Positions 1-8,795 of a DNA stretch of 50,341 bases are shown here, piece after piece. The position numbers and the translations under genes were made by a program. The notes under the pieces are model-generated. The model searched no databases, was not told the origin of the DNA, and saw only the letters and a program-made list of their open reading frames with translations. The stretch's first letter is position 1, and the number at the start of each line of letters is the position of its first letter. Location: the NCBI GenBank assembly GCA_003222535.1, contig QHWJ01000245.1, positions 1 to 50,341 of the forward strand, read 5' to 3'. This DNA is from Acidobacteriota bacterium (GTDB lineage Bacteria > Acidobacteriota > Vicinamibacteria > Vicinamibacterales > CAVVIG01).

Positions 1-1175
1 TCTATGACCCGGCGGCCAACAGCTGGACCACCCTCGCCCCGATGCCCACCGATCGTCGCGGGGCGGTGGGAGCGGTCATCGATGGACTGTTCTACGTCGT
101 TGGAGGAGCGCATGGCAACGGCGCAGCCGTGGGCACCGTTGAAGTGTACGACCCTGCGGCCAACAGCTGGTCCTCGAGAGCGAACATGCCGACCTTTCGA
201 AGGGAGGCCGCCGGCGGAGCGATAAGCGGGCACCTGTATGTGGTCGGCGGATATACGTCGATGACCGTGACCACTAACGAAAGTTACGACGCCGGAAACG
301 ACGCCTGGACCGAGCTCGCGGCGGCGTTGACGCCCAGGTACGGGGCAGTGGCGGCGGTCATCAACTCGAAATTGTATGTGGTCGACGGCTATTTGCAGAA
401 TGCCAGCGCGACCGGCGCGAACGAAGTGTACACGGCGGGTATCGCCGGTCCTCCAGGACCCCGAGGAACAATCGGCGCGCAGGGCGCGACGGGCGCTCAG
501 GGTCTGACGGGCGCAACCGGCGCGACAGGTGCTCAAGGAGCGGAGGGTCTGATCGGTCCGCCGGGCGCGCAGGGTCCAATGGGCGCGACCGGATCTCAGG
601 GCGTCGCGGGTCCGATGGGTGCGATCGGTGCGGCTGGTGCGACCGGTGCTCAAGGACCGCAGGGTCTGATCGGTCCGGCCGGCGCGACGGGTGCTCAGGG
701 TGAAGCCGGTCCCACAGGTGCCCAAGGACCTCCAGGCCCGATCGGTCCGACAGGTGAGCAGGGCTCGACGGGCGCGACCGGCGCTCAGGGCGTCGCCGGT
801 CCGATGGGTGCGATCGGTGCGACTGGTGCGACCGGTGCTCAAGGACCGCAGGGTCTGATCGGTTCGGCCGGTGCGCAGGGTTTGACCGGCGCTCCGGGCG
901 CCGCAGGTCTGACGGGTGCGATCGGTGCGACTGGTGCGAGCGGTGCTCAAGGACCGCAGGGTCCGATCGGTTCAACGGGCGTTCCCGGCGCGACGGGCGC
1001 GACCGGACCGCAAGGCACGCCGGGACCCGATTGGCCGGTCGGATCGATTCTGCTCCTGACTCCTGAGGCCGTGCCGCCACCTGGCTTCATGTTGATCGGA
1101 ACCGTCAATCAAACCATCAACGCACCGGGGCCCGGCAACACGAACCTGAGGCTGCGCGTGTATGTGAAGCAGTAG
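1..1175 (+). CDS. Kelch-repeat and collagen-like protein, 5' partial
   Basis: The reading frame is open from the left edge (codons in phase with base 3) to the TAG at 1175, so the true start lies outside the window. The first part holds kelch-type beta-propeller blades: YDPAANSW appears twice, each followed by a Met-Pro segment and a 'LYVVGGY'-like strand, with a third, more worn copy. From base 447 to 1031 follow 65 uninterrupted Gly-X-Y triplets rich in GAT, GAQ, GPM and GLI, as in bacterial collagen-like proteins. About 48 residues after the triplets resemble the end domain of phage-tail-collagen-like proteins ('[18 protein letters not shown]'). Proteins of this kind are usually surface or extracellular fibres; no signal peptide is visible because the N-terminus is missing. 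Exact function unknown. Confidence 0.85.
   Translation, partial: YDPAANSWTTLAPMPTDRRGAVGAVIDGLFYVVGGAHGNGAAVGTVEVYDPAANSWSSRANMPTFRREAAGGAISGHLYVVGGYTSMTVTTNESYDAGNDAWTELAAALTPRYGAVAAVINSKLYVVDGYLQNASATGANEVYTAGIAGPPGPRGTIGAQGATGAQGLTGATGATGAQGAEGLIGPPGAQGPMGATGSQGVAGPMGAIGAAGATGAQGPQGLIGPAGATGAQGEAGPTGAQGPPGPIGPTGEQGSTGATGAQGVAGPMGAIGATGATGAQGPQGLIGSAGAQGLTGAPGAAGLTGAIGATGASGAQGPQGPIGSTGVPGATGATGPQGTPGPDWPVGSILLLTPEAVPPPGFMLIGTVNQTINAPGPGNTNLRLRVYVKQ
447..1031 (+). repeat. Collagen-like Gly-X-Y coding repeat (65 triplets)
   Basis: Nine-base-scale repetition encodes 65 perfect Gly-X-Y triplets. Larger units are also duplicated: the block [11 protein letters not shown] followed by (T/A)[13 protein letters not shown] occurs twice, at about 600-680 and 790-860. 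This points to growth by internal duplication. Proline in X or Y is moderate and threonine frequent, as in bacterial collagens that lack hydroxyproline. Confidence 0.85.
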
Positions 1176-1265
1176 ACGGAGGATCGCAGATTTCAGATGC
1201 CGTGACGGCACCGGCCAAGCCTGGCAGCGGAGGAAGCAAGACTGCAGAAGCCTGGCTGGTGGTCG

Positions 1266-2411
1266 TCACTTTCGCCTTTCATCAATCACGCGCAGTATGG
1301 CCGCTGCAGCGCGTTTGCTCGCACCGGGGCCGCCGAGCCGCGCCCGCACGTTGGCCAGGCCGATGCGAATGCGCGCGGCTCGCTCGCGATCGGTCAGCAT
1401 CGACACCGCCTCGCGCGCCACGGCTTCCGGCGTGAACGCGCCCTGAACCAGCTCGGGCACAATCCGTTCGCCGGCGATCAGATTCACCATGCCAATCGTC
1501 TCGATCGTCACGAGACGCCGCAGCAGATGATACGACAGCGGCGACATCCGATAGACGATGACCATCGGCGTGTCGTGCAGCGCGGTTTGAACGGTCGCCG
1601 TTCCGGAGGCCGTCAAGGCGACGTCCGCCGACGCGAGCACCGTGTCCGTATCGCCTTCGACGATCGCGAGCGCGCCCAGCTTCCGTGTCTGCACGACGTC
1701 GAAGAGCCGGCCGTCGAGGTGCGGCGCGCGCGCGACGACGAACTGGGCGGCCGGCACGGCGGCACGGATCCGCTCTGCCGCCGCGGCGAGGTCCGGCAGG
1801 ATGCGCGAGACCTCGTTGGGACGGCTGCCGGGCAGAATAGCGACGGTCGGCGCCGACGCAAGGAGTCCGCGCGCGGAGAGGAACGCATCGCGCCCAGCGG
1901 ATGGCTTCGCGAGGTCGACGAGCGGATGGCCGACGAACTCGACCGGCACGCCGCCCTCGCGGTAGATCGACTGTTCGAATGGAAAGATGATGAGCACGCG
2001 GTCCGCAATCGCGCGGATCGTCTTGAGCCGTCCGGCGCGCCACGCCCAGATCTGCGGGCTGATGTAGTAGATCACCGGCACGCCGAGGCGCTTGATGCGC
2101 GGCGCCAGACGGAAATTGAAATCGGGAAAGTCGACGAGCACGAGCGCGTCGGGGCGTTCCTTCTGCGCGGCCGAGACGAGGCGGCGGCGCGCCGCGAACG
2201 ATCGCGGCAGCTTCGCGATCGCCTCCGTCAGGCCCGTCACCGCGATGTCGCGGTAGTCGTCCACGAGCGTGCCGCCGGCCGCCGCGAACTGCGGGCCGGC
2301 GAGGCCGGAGATGCTGATCGTCGGATCGAGGGCCCGCAGCTCACGCGTCAACGCGCCAGCGTAGAGGTCGCCGGACGCCTCGCCGCAAGACAACAGGAGA
2401 CGAACGCTCAA
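1266..2411 (-). CDS. lpxB: Lipid-A-disaccharide synthase
   Basis: LpxB joins UDP-2,3-diacylglucosamine and 2,3-diacylglucosamine-1-phosphate to form the lipid A disaccharide at the inner membrane. The 381-residue product has the expected family length and shows the N-terminal CGEASGD motif, then DFPDFNFRLA, YYISPQIWAWR, GHPLVD, the LPGSR loop and ASGTATVQTAL, as in GT19 glycosyltransferases. I place the start at TTG 2411, overlapping the TGA of the upstream M16 gene (TTGA), because the family N-terminus begins only a few residues before CGEASGD. Upstream in-frame sequence belongs to the preceding gene in another frame. There is no clear Shine-Dalgarno, so translational coupling is likely. It is the last gene of the lpxD-M16-M16-lpxB operon. 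Confidence 0.95.
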   Translation of the reverse strand: MSVRLLLSCGEASGDLYAGALTRELRALDPTISISGLAGPQFAAAGGTLVDDYRDIAVTGLTEAIAKLPRSFAARRRLVSAAQKERPDALVLVDFPDFNFRLAPRIKRLGVPVIYYISPQIWAWRAGRLKTIRAIADRVLIIFPFEQSIYREGGVPVEFVGHPLVDLAKPSAGRDAFLSARGLLASAPTVAILPGSRPNEVSRILPDLAAAAERIRAAVPAAQFVVARAPHLDGRLFDVVQTRKLGALAIVEGDTDTVLASADVALTASGTATVQTALHDTPMVIVYRMSPLSYHLLRRLVTIETIGMVNLIAGERIVPELVQGAFTPEAVAREAVSMLTDRERAARIRIGLANVRARLGGPGASKRAAAAILRVIDERRK

Positions 2412-4807
2412 GAAGCGGGGCGTTTGAACAGCGCGGTGTCGATGGGCGCGTTGATTTTCAAGTCGGTCAGCCGGCGTTCGACGGAAAGGGGCCCGACCTT
2501 CCGCACCGCCTGAAACGCGATCTGAATGCCGTCCACGAGGCGATAGTCGGAGAACTGCTCTTCGACGAGCGGCCGACCCGGCGCGTCGGCCGCGAAAGCC
2601 TGCCTGGTGATCAGTCCGCTCTCGGAATCGATGTACAGCACCACAGGGTTGAGATCGCGCGCCCACAGCTCGAGCGCGTGCGTGAGGCGACCGTTGGCGT
2701 CCTTGACGTCCGGCAGGACGCGCGGCGTGAGGGCGCCGGCCCTGGCCGCGATCAGCAGCGCCACGATGTCGCGGCGCAGGCTCACGCGCGCGTCGCGCGC
2801 GACCGACTCGGGCGCGTCGTGCACGCCGCGCTGATCCTTCGACCAGGCCTGCGTGCCGTCGTACCCCTGCGTAACCGCAGGCGTCTCGATCCGGAAGTGA
2901 TCGGGGTATTCGATGTAGTTGGTCGTGTCGCTCTGCGCGTTGCCGTCCGCGCGGCTGATCAACGTCTGCTTCGCGACGATCGTTTTGATGCCTCGGAGCT
3001 TTTCGAGGCCGCCCTTTGCCGCAATCACGCGATCGAGCAACGCCGCCGCCTTCGCGCTCTCCTCCGGCGGCGGATCCTGCGCCGGCCGGCTCGCGAGCGG
3101 GGCTTGCCGATAGGCCAGAGCAGGCGTGTGAAAAAAAACGAGTCCGGCCTGCGCGACAACCGCAGCCCCACCACCCGCCCGACCTTCCTCACCCGACCTA
3201 TCCGACCCACCTGACCTCCCCAACCCACCTGACCTACCCGACCCACCTGACCTACCCAACCCACCCGACCTACCTAACCCACCTGACCTACCCGACCCAC
3301 CTGACCCATCCGCCGCGCCTGCCTTTATCTGCGCCCGCTTGAAGTTCGCCGACGTGAGATCCAGATCCGCGAGGTCCACCGTCTCGAATGTCTCGAAGCC
3401 GAGGCCGCGGAGCTGCGACACGAACGCCGAGGCGTTGCCGACGAGCACCACCGAGAGGCGGTCCGGCCGCAGCAGCTTCCGCGCGACCCGCTGGATGTCG
3501 TCGACCGTGACGGCGTTCACGCGCTCGCGGAACGTCTGAAGCTGCCCGAGAGGCAGCCCGTAGAACAGCACGTTGACGACCTGCATCGCAATCGACTCGG
3601 GCGTCTCGATCGTCAGCGGGAAGCTGCCCGCCATATACGCCTTCGCACCGTCGAGCTCGCGCTCGCCCACCCGCTCACGCTGCAACCGCCAGAACTCGTC
3701 GACGATGAGCTTCAGGACTTCGCCGGTGGCCTCCGATCGCGTATTGGTTGTCGCTTCGAAGTCGCCGGCTTCCTTCAGCGTGTCCATGTTCGCCTGTGCG
3801 CCGTAAGTGAGCCCCCGCTCGGTCCGGTAGTCGGGGTGCGTGCGCGGAATGCCCAGGTGGCCCACCCGGACTTCGGTCTGCACCGCGTCCGGCTTGTTGA
3901 CCACGATCACGCGCCGCGTCGGATCGGGCGGCTCCACGTAGGTCGGAGTCGGCAGGTCGCGCTCGGCCCAGTCCGCGAACACTTTCTTTGCCGCCGCAAA
4001 CGCTTCCTCGGCGGTGATGTCGCCGACAATCGCGAGGATGGCGTTGTTCGGGACGAAGTAGCGCGCGTGGAACGCGAGCAGATCGTCGCGGGAGATGCCG
4101 GCGAGGCTCTGGGGCGAGCCGGTTTCGGGCATGCCGTACGGATGGAAGCCGTAGACCAGGCGATCGAATACCGAGTTGGCGACGTACTCCGGATCTTCGA
4201 GGCTGACGCGCAGACCCGACAGCATCTGCTGGCGCTGCCGTTCGATCTCGGGCGGCGCAAAGGCCGGATGCCGCGCCATCTCCGACAGCATGCGCAGCCC
4301 GGCGTCGAAGCTGTCCTTCATCACGACCATGTTCACGAAGGTCAGGTCGGTGCCCGCGCCCGCGCCCATCGCCCCGCCGATGAAGTCGACGGCGTCGTTC
4401 ATGTCCTGAGCGGACCGGGTCGTCGTGCCCTGATCGAGCAGCGACGCCGCCAGGTGTGCCAGCCCGAGCTTGTCCTTTGGATCCGCCGCGGTGCCCGTGC
4501 GGATCAGGAGGCGCATCGTGACGGCCGGCTGCTCGTGATGCAGCACCGCCACCACCTGCAGGCCATTGGGCAGCGCCTGGAGATCGTAGGGCGGGAACTT
4601 GATGTCGCGCGCCGGCAGCGGCTGTGGCGGCCGCTCGGTCGGCCAGGAGGTCGTCTGGGCCCCGGCGAGGCCACCGACGAAGAGCGAGGACACAGAGAAG
4701 AAAACACCACAGAGACACTGAGCCACAGAGATCTTTTGGATCCTCTGTGTCCTTGTGGCTGCGCGGCTGATCACCCTCTGTGTCCTTGTGAAGCCAGGTG
4801 TCCTCAT
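2408..4807 (-). CDS. M16 family peptidase-like protein (non-catalytic) fused to a LolA-like C-terminal domain
   Basis: The 799-residue product starts with a signal-like segment (roughly residues 26-50), followed by two M16 domains to about residue 495. The HxxEH zinc motif is replaced by HLAAS in 'GLAHLAASLLDQGT', so this is probably the non-catalytic partner. It keeps the RGLTYG arginine/tyrosine region that such subunits use in substrate binding. A Gly/Arg/Ser linker encoded by 9-nt repeats (about 499-542) leads to a C-terminal region (about 570-799, from 'AKAAALLDRVIAAKGG') that resembles LolA/LolB-like outer-membrane lipoprotein-sorting domains. The start ATG overlaps the stop of the catalytic M16 gene (ATGA), and the stop overlaps the lpxB start. 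The signal-peptide region is itself encoded by a CTCTGTGTCC-type repeat. Domain calls are confident for M16 and moderate for the C-terminal part. Confidence 0.88.
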   Translation of the reverse strand: MRTPGFTRTQRVISRAATRTQRIQKISVAQCLCGVFFSVSSLFVGGLAGAQTTSWPTERPPQPLPARDIKFPPYDLQALPNGLQVVAVLHHEQPAVTMRLLIRTGTAADPKDKLGLAHLAASLLDQGTTTRSAQDMNDAVDFIGGAMGAGAGTDLTFVNMVVMKDSFDAGLRMLSEMARHPAFAPPEIERQRQQMLSGLRVSLEDPEYVANSVFDRLVYGFHPYGMPETGSPQSLAGISRDDLLAFHARYFVPNNAILAIVGDITAEEAFAAAKKVFADWAERDLPTPTYVEPPDPTRRVIVVNKPDAVQTEVRVGHLGIPRTHPDYRTERGLTYGAQANMDTLKEAGDFEATTNTRSEATGEVLKLIVDEFWRLQRERVGERELDGAKAYMAGSFPLTIETPESIAMQVVNVLFYGLPLGQLQTFRERVNAVTVDDIQRVARKLLRPDRLSVVLVGNASAFVSQLRGLGFETFETVDLADLDLTSANFKRAQIKAGAADGSGGSGRSGGLGRSGGLGRSGGSGRSGGLGRSGGSDRSGEEGRAGGGAAVVAQAGLVFFHTPALAYRQAPLASRPAQDPPPEESAKAAALLDRVIAAKGGLEKLRGIKTIVAKQTLISRADGNAQSDTTNYIEYPDHFRIETPAVTQGYDGTQAWSKDQRGVHDAPESVARDARVSLRRDIVALLIAARAGALTPRVLPDVKDANGRLTHALELWARDLNPVVLYIDSESGLITRQAFAADAPGRPLVEEQFSDYRLVDGIQIAFQAVRKVGPLSVERRLTDLKINAPIDTALFKRPAS
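3181..3310. repeat. 9-nt tandem array inside the M16 gene
   Basis: About 14 units alternate between ACCTACCCG and ACCCACCTG. Because the unit is nine bases, the array keeps the reading frame and is translated on the minus strand as a flexible linker (GGSGRS, GGLGRS and similar). The same family recurs at 10884-10950, 11844-11970, 12136-12420 and 28479-28510. Confidence 0.9.
4690..4800. repeat. CTCTGTGTCC-type repeat forming a signal-peptide coding region
   Basis: Imperfect copies of CTCTGTGTCCTTGTG, plus inverted CACAGAG units, fill the segment between the two M16 coding cores. The same sequence style is intergenic elsewhere (24318-24415 and 39483-39790). Here it lies wholly inside the 5' end of the non-catalytic M16 gene. 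Confidence 0.75.
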
Positions 4808-6174
4808 TGCGCCGGCCCCTTCCCCGACGGCAGCAGCGTGAGCACGAGCCGGTTTTCCGGCCGGAAGTATGTCCTCGCCACGCGCTGCACGTCGGCGACG
4901 GTCATGTTCTGGAAGATGTCGAACTCACCGTCCGCGGTTCTGATGTCGTTGTGGATGACGACCGCATGCGAAAGCTGCCCCGCCTTCTGCTGGTTCGATT
5001 CGCGGCTCAGGATATAGTCGCGCGCGAACTGATTCTTGGTGCGCTGCAGCTCGTGCTCGGTGATCGGCTCGGTCTTGAGCCGATCGAGCTCGACGAGGAG
5101 CGCGTTGGTCACCTCCTCGGGCGTGTGCCCCGGCTGCACGATGGCAACCGCATAGAACAGGCTGGGGTGCTCGATGAGGTTCGCGTTGCCGAACGCCGCC
5201 ACCGCCATCTGCTTCTCGTACACCAGCTTCTTGTAGATGCGCGACGTCTGGCCGTCCGAGAGCACTTTCGCCGCGATGTGCAGCGGATACGAGTCGGGGT
5301 TCCCGTCGTTGGTGATGTGATAGGCGACGACCACCGCCGGCAGCGGCCACGGCTCCTGCAGGGTGACGCGCTTCTCTTTCGTCTGCGGCGGCTCCTGCGG
5401 GATGTCGCGCGGCACTTCGCGGAGGGCCTTCGGTACGCGGCCCACGTAGTTGTTCACCATTTGCAGCGCCTGGGCCGAATCGAAATCGCCCACGAGCACC
5501 AGCGTCGCGTTCGACGGCACGTAGAACGTCCGGTAGAAGTCGCGCACATCGTCGACCGACGCGGCCTCGAGATCCTGCAGGATGCCGATCGTCGCGTGCT
5601 TGTACGGATGCACGGTGAACGCCTGGTCGTAGATGATCTCGTTCAGCCGTCCGTACGGCTGGTTGTCCACGCGCATGCGCCGTTCCTCTTTCACGACCTC
5701 GCGCTCGTTGGTGAACGTGTCCTTGTCGATGGTCAGCGTCGCCATCCGATCCGCTTCGAGCCACAGGACGAGGGGCAGGTACTGCGCCGGCACCGTTTCC
5801 CAGAACACCGTCTCGTCGTCGGTCGTGTAGGCGTTGCTCTGGCCGCCGACCGACGCCAGCATCGATGTGTGCGCTTCGGGCTGGACGTTCTTGGAGCCCT
5901 TGAACATCAGGTGCTCGAAGAGATGCGCGAACCCGGTGCGGCCCGGCTTCTCGTTCTTCGACCGGACGTGATACACGACCTGCAGGTGCACGATCGGCGT
6001 CGAGTGGTCCTCCGACAGCACTACCGTGAGCCCGTTCGGCAGCGTCGTGATTTGGTACTGCAGTTTCGGCGGACGCGAGGCCGCGGACGAAGGCAGGGTC
6101 GCGGAGTACGTCACGCCGCCAGCCGCCAGAGCTGCGGCGAGTAGTCGAGGAAGCCTGGTGATCCGTCCAGCCAT
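4804..6174 (-). CDS. Zinc-dependent M16 family peptidase (catalytic)
   Basis: The 456-residue product has an N-terminal hydrophobic signal-like segment (about residues 9-28), then an M16A/B peptidase domain with the inverted zinc motif HLFEH at 84-88. The distal glutamate falls in VVKEERR (about 163-164), the usual 74-76 residues downstream. The C-terminal half has the family's 'GQTSRIYKKLVYEKQ' segment. It should act as an endopeptidase in the periplasm, probably as a heterodimer with the adjacent non-catalytic M16 protein, since the genes overlap by ATGA and catalytic/non-catalytic M16 pairs are well known. It lies 11 bases after the putative outer-membrane protein gene. Substrate unknown. 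Confidence 0.93.
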   Translation of the reverse strand: MAGRITRLPRLLAAALAAGGVTYSATLPSSAASRPPKLQYQITTLPNGLTVVLSEDHSTPIVHLQVVYHVRSKNEKPGRTGFAHLFEHLMFKGSKNVQPEAHTSMLASVGGQSNAYTTDDETVFWETVPAQYLPLVLWLEADRMATLTIDKDTFTNEREVVKEERRMRVDNQPYGRLNEIIYDQAFTVHPYKHATIGILQDLEAASVDDVRDFYRTFYVPSNATLVLVGDFDSAQALQMVNNYVGRVPKALREVPRDIPQEPPQTKEKRVTLQEPWPLPAVVVAYHITNDGNPDSYPLHIAAKVLSDGQTSRIYKKLVYEKQMAVAAFGNANLIEHPSLFYAVAIVQPGHTPEEVTNALLVELDRLKTEPITEHELQRTKNQFARDYILSRESNQQKAGQLSHAVVIHNDIRTADGEFDIFQNMTVADVQRVARTYFRPENRLVLTLLPSGKGPAQ

Positions 6175-6185
6175 ATATAGTCCGA

Positions 6186-7019
6186 TTATCTACTGAGTAA
6201 GCGAAACCCCGCGAGCCCCCAGTGCTGCGGCAGGCGATCGAGCGGATCGGCGTCGACACGCTTTTCGTAACCGGCAAACAATTCGATCGCCCCGGCCCGG
6301 CCGTTCAGCCGAACCCCTGCCTCGATCAGCCCTCCGGCCTGGGAGCCCCGATGGGCGACGGCCTCGTCGACGGCGAACAGCTGGCCGCTGCCGTGACCGA
6401 ACACGCCGACGTGGTCGCCGAGCGGTCGGCGAACGAGCAGGTTGAGCTCGCCGAGCCAGGTGTAGTCGACGAACGAATGCTGCACCGCGCGCCCGCCTTC
6501 GAGATCGACGTCGACGGACGTCGCGCCGAGCGTCGCTCGATGCAGCAGGCGCCCGCCGAGCTCGTTCCACGCGATGGCCATCCGCTTCGGCCGATCGCTG
6601 AGATGCCGCGAGACGTGATGGAACATCCCCACAATCTCGGTGGAGCCGCTGCGCGCCGACGCGAAGGTCTCGAGCGTGTAGTTGCCCTGATTCGGATCGA
6701 ACGGGCGGTACTCGCTGCCGAGCACCGCCTGGAAATCGACGAGGACTCCCGCCCGTCCGCCCACGTAGTCGACGAGGTCGAAGGATCCGCCGAAGTGCGT
6801 GTCCCAGGAGAATCGCTCGTCCGTGATTCCCTGCGGGCCGATCGGCGAGGTCAGCAGCGCGGCCGCCGTCAGATGAAAATCGTAACGGGAGAGGAACTCG
6901 GGCGCCGGCGGCACGGGACCGACGATCGGCTGCTGCGCCGCGGCGCGAGCGGCGACGATGAACGCCAGGCAGGCGGCGAGGACCGCCCGCCCGATCAGCG
7001 ATCCGTCGATGTCTGGCAT
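6186..7019 (-). CDS. Secreted hypothetical protein, possible outer-membrane beta-barrel
   Basis: I do not recognise a named family. The 277-residue product has a clear signal peptide (hydrophobic residues 12-25, likely cleavage near ARAAAQQ). Its mature part has alternating hydrophobic strands and many aromatic residues, and ends in '[12 protein letters not shown]', all in keeping with a beta-barrel. The ATG at 7019 overlaps the 3' end of lpxD by 25 bases, and the gene is followed after 11 bases by the M16 peptidase, so it is translated from the same operon. An envelope role fits the context. The barrel call is inference from composition. Confidence 0.8.
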   Translation of the reverse strand: MPDIDGSLIGRAVLAACLAFIVAARAAAQQPIVGPVPPAPEFLSRYDFHLTAAALLTSPIGPQGITDERFSWDTHFGGSFDLVDYVGGRAGVLVDFQAVLGSEYRPFDPNQGNYTLETFASARSGSTEIVGMFHHVSRHLSDRPKRMAIAWNELGGRLLHRATLGATSVDVDLEGGRAVQHSFVDYTWLGELNLLVRRPLGDHVGVFGHGSGQLFAVDEAVAHRGSQAGGLIEAGVRLNGRAGAIELFAGYEKRVDADPLDRLPQHWGLAGFRLLSR

Positions 7020-8053
7020 GCAGCGAGCCTCTCCTCGAGCTCGGCGATTCGGTGCTCGAGCTCTGCCACCCGTTTTTTCAGCGACGGCAGGTGGCGGAAC
7101 ACCACCGACGCCTTTCGCCAGTCGGCGTGCTCGATGGCCGGGTGACCGGTGACGAACGACCCGGCGTCGACCGATTGCAGGACGGCGCTCTTCGCCCCGA
7201 TGATCGCGCCCTTTCCGACGCGGACGTGGCCGGTGACGCCGGTCTGACCCGCCATCATGACGTCGTCCTCGATGACGGTGCTGCCGGCGATGCCGACCTG
7301 CGCGGCGAGCAGCGCGCGGCGGCCGATCGTCACGCCGTGCGCGATGTGCACGAGGTTGTCGATCTTCGCTCCCGCGCTGATGCGCGTCTCGCCGATCGCC
7401 GGACGATCGACGGTCGAGTTCGCGCCAATCTCCACGTCGTCCTCGATGACGACGCCGGCATGCTGCGGAATCTTCAGGTGCGAGCCGTCCTTCTGCCGCG
7501 CGAAACCGAAGCCGTCGCTGCCGACGACGACGCCGTCGTGCAGCGTGACGCGATCGCCGATGACGACGCGCTCGCGAATGGACGCCTGGGAGTGAATGAC
7601 GCAGCCCTCGCCGATCCGCGCGCCCGGACCGACCACGACGTTGGGGTAGATGATCGTGCGTGCGCCGACCGCGGCGCCGGAGCCGATCGTGACGAATGGC
7701 CCGATCGACACGTCGGCGCCTATCGCCGCGTCGCTCGCCACGGCGCTCAGGCGATCGACGCCCTTCGGAGGCGGCGTGTCATCGGCGAACAGCGAGACGG
7801 CCCGCGCGAACGCCGAATACGGATCGTCGGTGTGCAGCACCGCGCAGCGTGGAGGCGCGTCGCCGGGCCTGGTGCGACCGAGGATCACGGCCGACGCGAG
7901 CGTCGTCGCGAGCTGCGTGAGGTATCGCGGATTCGCGATGAACGTGAGATCGCCCTCTTGCGCCTGCTGGATGCCCGCCACGCGGACGATCTCCACGTCG
8001 CCGTCACCCTCGAGACGGCAGGCCAACCGTTCCGCAATGTCCCTTAGTTTCAA
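6995..8053 (-). CDS. lpxD: UDP-3-O-acylglucosamine N-acyltransferase
   Basis: LpxD adds the second acyl chain to UDP-3-O-acyl-glucosamine in lipid A synthesis. The 352-residue product has the N-terminal uridine-binding domain (about 1-100), a long left-handed beta-helix of hexapeptide repeats (about 105-310) with the catalytic histidine region [10 protein letters not shown], and a C-terminal coiled helix ([18 protein letters not shown]). The start is TTG at 8053, chosen because it gives the standard N-terminus [10 protein letters not shown] and no in-frame ATG lies nearby. It heads the operon ending in lpxB; lpxA, lpxC and fabZ are not in this window, so the lipid A genes are split. Confidence 0.95.
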   Translation of the reverse strand: MKLRDIAERLACRLEGDGDVEIVRVAGIQQAQEGDLTFIANPRYLTQLATTLASAVILGRTRPGDAPPRCAVLHTDDPYSAFARAVSLFADDTPPPKGVDRLSAVASDAAIGADVSIGPFVTIGSGAAVGARTIIYPNVVVGPGARIGEGCVIHSQASIRERVVIGDRVTLHDGVVVGSDGFGFARQKDGSHLKIPQHAGVVIEDDVEIGANSTVDRPAIGETRISAGAKIDNLVHIAHGVTIGRRALLAAQVGIAGSTVIEDDVMMAGQTGVTGHVRVGKGAIIGAKSAVLQSVDAGSFVTGHPAIEHADWRKASVVFRHLPSLKKRVAELEHRIAELEERLAACQTSTDR

Positions 8054-8092
8054 CGTTTCAATGCTGTGTTTCGCCGGCGGCGGGATGCGGCG

Positions 8093-8101
8093 AGTATAGC
8101 A
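8093..8101 (-). promoter_or_regulatory. Probable extended -10 promoter of the lpxD operon
   Basis: On the minus strand the sequence reads TGCTATACT, an extended -10 (TGnTATAnT) element, about 40 bases upstream of the lpxD start. No good -35 box is visible 17 bases upstream. Confidence 0.45.
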
Positions 8102-8108
8102 CGCAGCC

Positions 8109-8795
8109 TCAGAGGACAGGGACGGCCGTGCGGTCGAAAAACGCGGCGAGGCGCGGCAGGTTCAGCGCGGCGGCGATGGCATCCACGCGCGAGGCGCGTG
8201 CATCGCGCGGCAGACCGGCGAGACGACCGAGGTCCGCCAGCGCCGGTTCGGGGCTGAGGCGCCACGCCGTCCGCACGAGCGCCTGACGCGCGCCGCGCCA
8301 CGACAAGTAGTGGGCGACCACGCGGAAGGCGACGTAGTAGGCGAGCACGTTCGGTCCCGGAACGATCACGAACACTCCCGATACGGCGAGCAGGACGGCG
8401 TCGATAATCAGCCACCGTCCATGATGCCGCGCGGCGCGCCCGAGCAGCCGATCCCGCGCCGCGGCCGCCGTCTCCTCCGAGAGATCGGACGGGTGCACGA
8501 GCGCGGCGCCCGTGCACGCACGCAGGGACCAGAGCGTTCGCTGTTCAGCAATCGTTTCGACGATGCCGCGCACCGCCCGGTCGCGAACATGGGCCAGCCG
8601 TCCCCCCGCCGGCTCGGCGCGACGCGCCGTACGAACGGTCTCGTGCCATCGCTCGTGAAAGCGGTGGCGGCACTGCTGCCAGAACCCCTTCGCCGGCGGC
8701 AGGGGACCGTCGGGTCCGCCGTCGTCGCGTTGCTCGGTGTACAGCTCGAAGCGCGATGCCCCCACGGGCACGAGGTAAACGACCACTTCATCCAA
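8109..8795 (-). CDS. Mitochondrial K+/H+ exchange-related family protein
   Basis: The 228-residue product begins with '[17 protein letters not shown]' and has an internal Arg/Trp-rich stretch. One or two hydrophobic segments (about 125-155) lead into '[28 protein letters not shown]'-type sequence. Pro-Asn followed by an aromatic-rich helix, then a His/Arg-rich segment and a 'GARQAL' motif, resembles the Pfam family named for yeast mitochondrial K+-H+ exchange proteins, which also has bacterial members. No transport activity can be read from sequence. Its ATG overlaps the end of the upstream nuclease-like gene by 8 bases, so the two are probably co-transcribed. Family assignment is moderate. 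Confidence 0.7.
   Translation of the reverse strand: MDEVVVYLVPVGASRFELYTEQRDDGGPDGPLPPAKGFWQQCRHRFHERWHETVRTARRAEPAGGRLAHVRDRAVRGIVETIAEQRTLWSLRACTGAALVHPSDLSEETAAAARDRLLGRAARHHGRWLIIDAVLLAVSGVFVIVPGPNVLAYYVAFRVVAHYLSWRGARQALVRTAWRLSPEPALADLGRLAGLPRDARASRVDAIAAALNLPRLAAFFDRTAVPVL

Noticed and set aside
361-1080. Minus-strand open frame rich in SHRSHPS and [10 protein letters not shown]
   Set aside because: It is the complement of the collagen-coding repeat and has no independent signal.
4798-6144. Plus-strand 448-codon open frame opposite the catalytic M16 gene
   Set aside because: Antisense shadow; the minus strand has an intact HLFEH peptidase.
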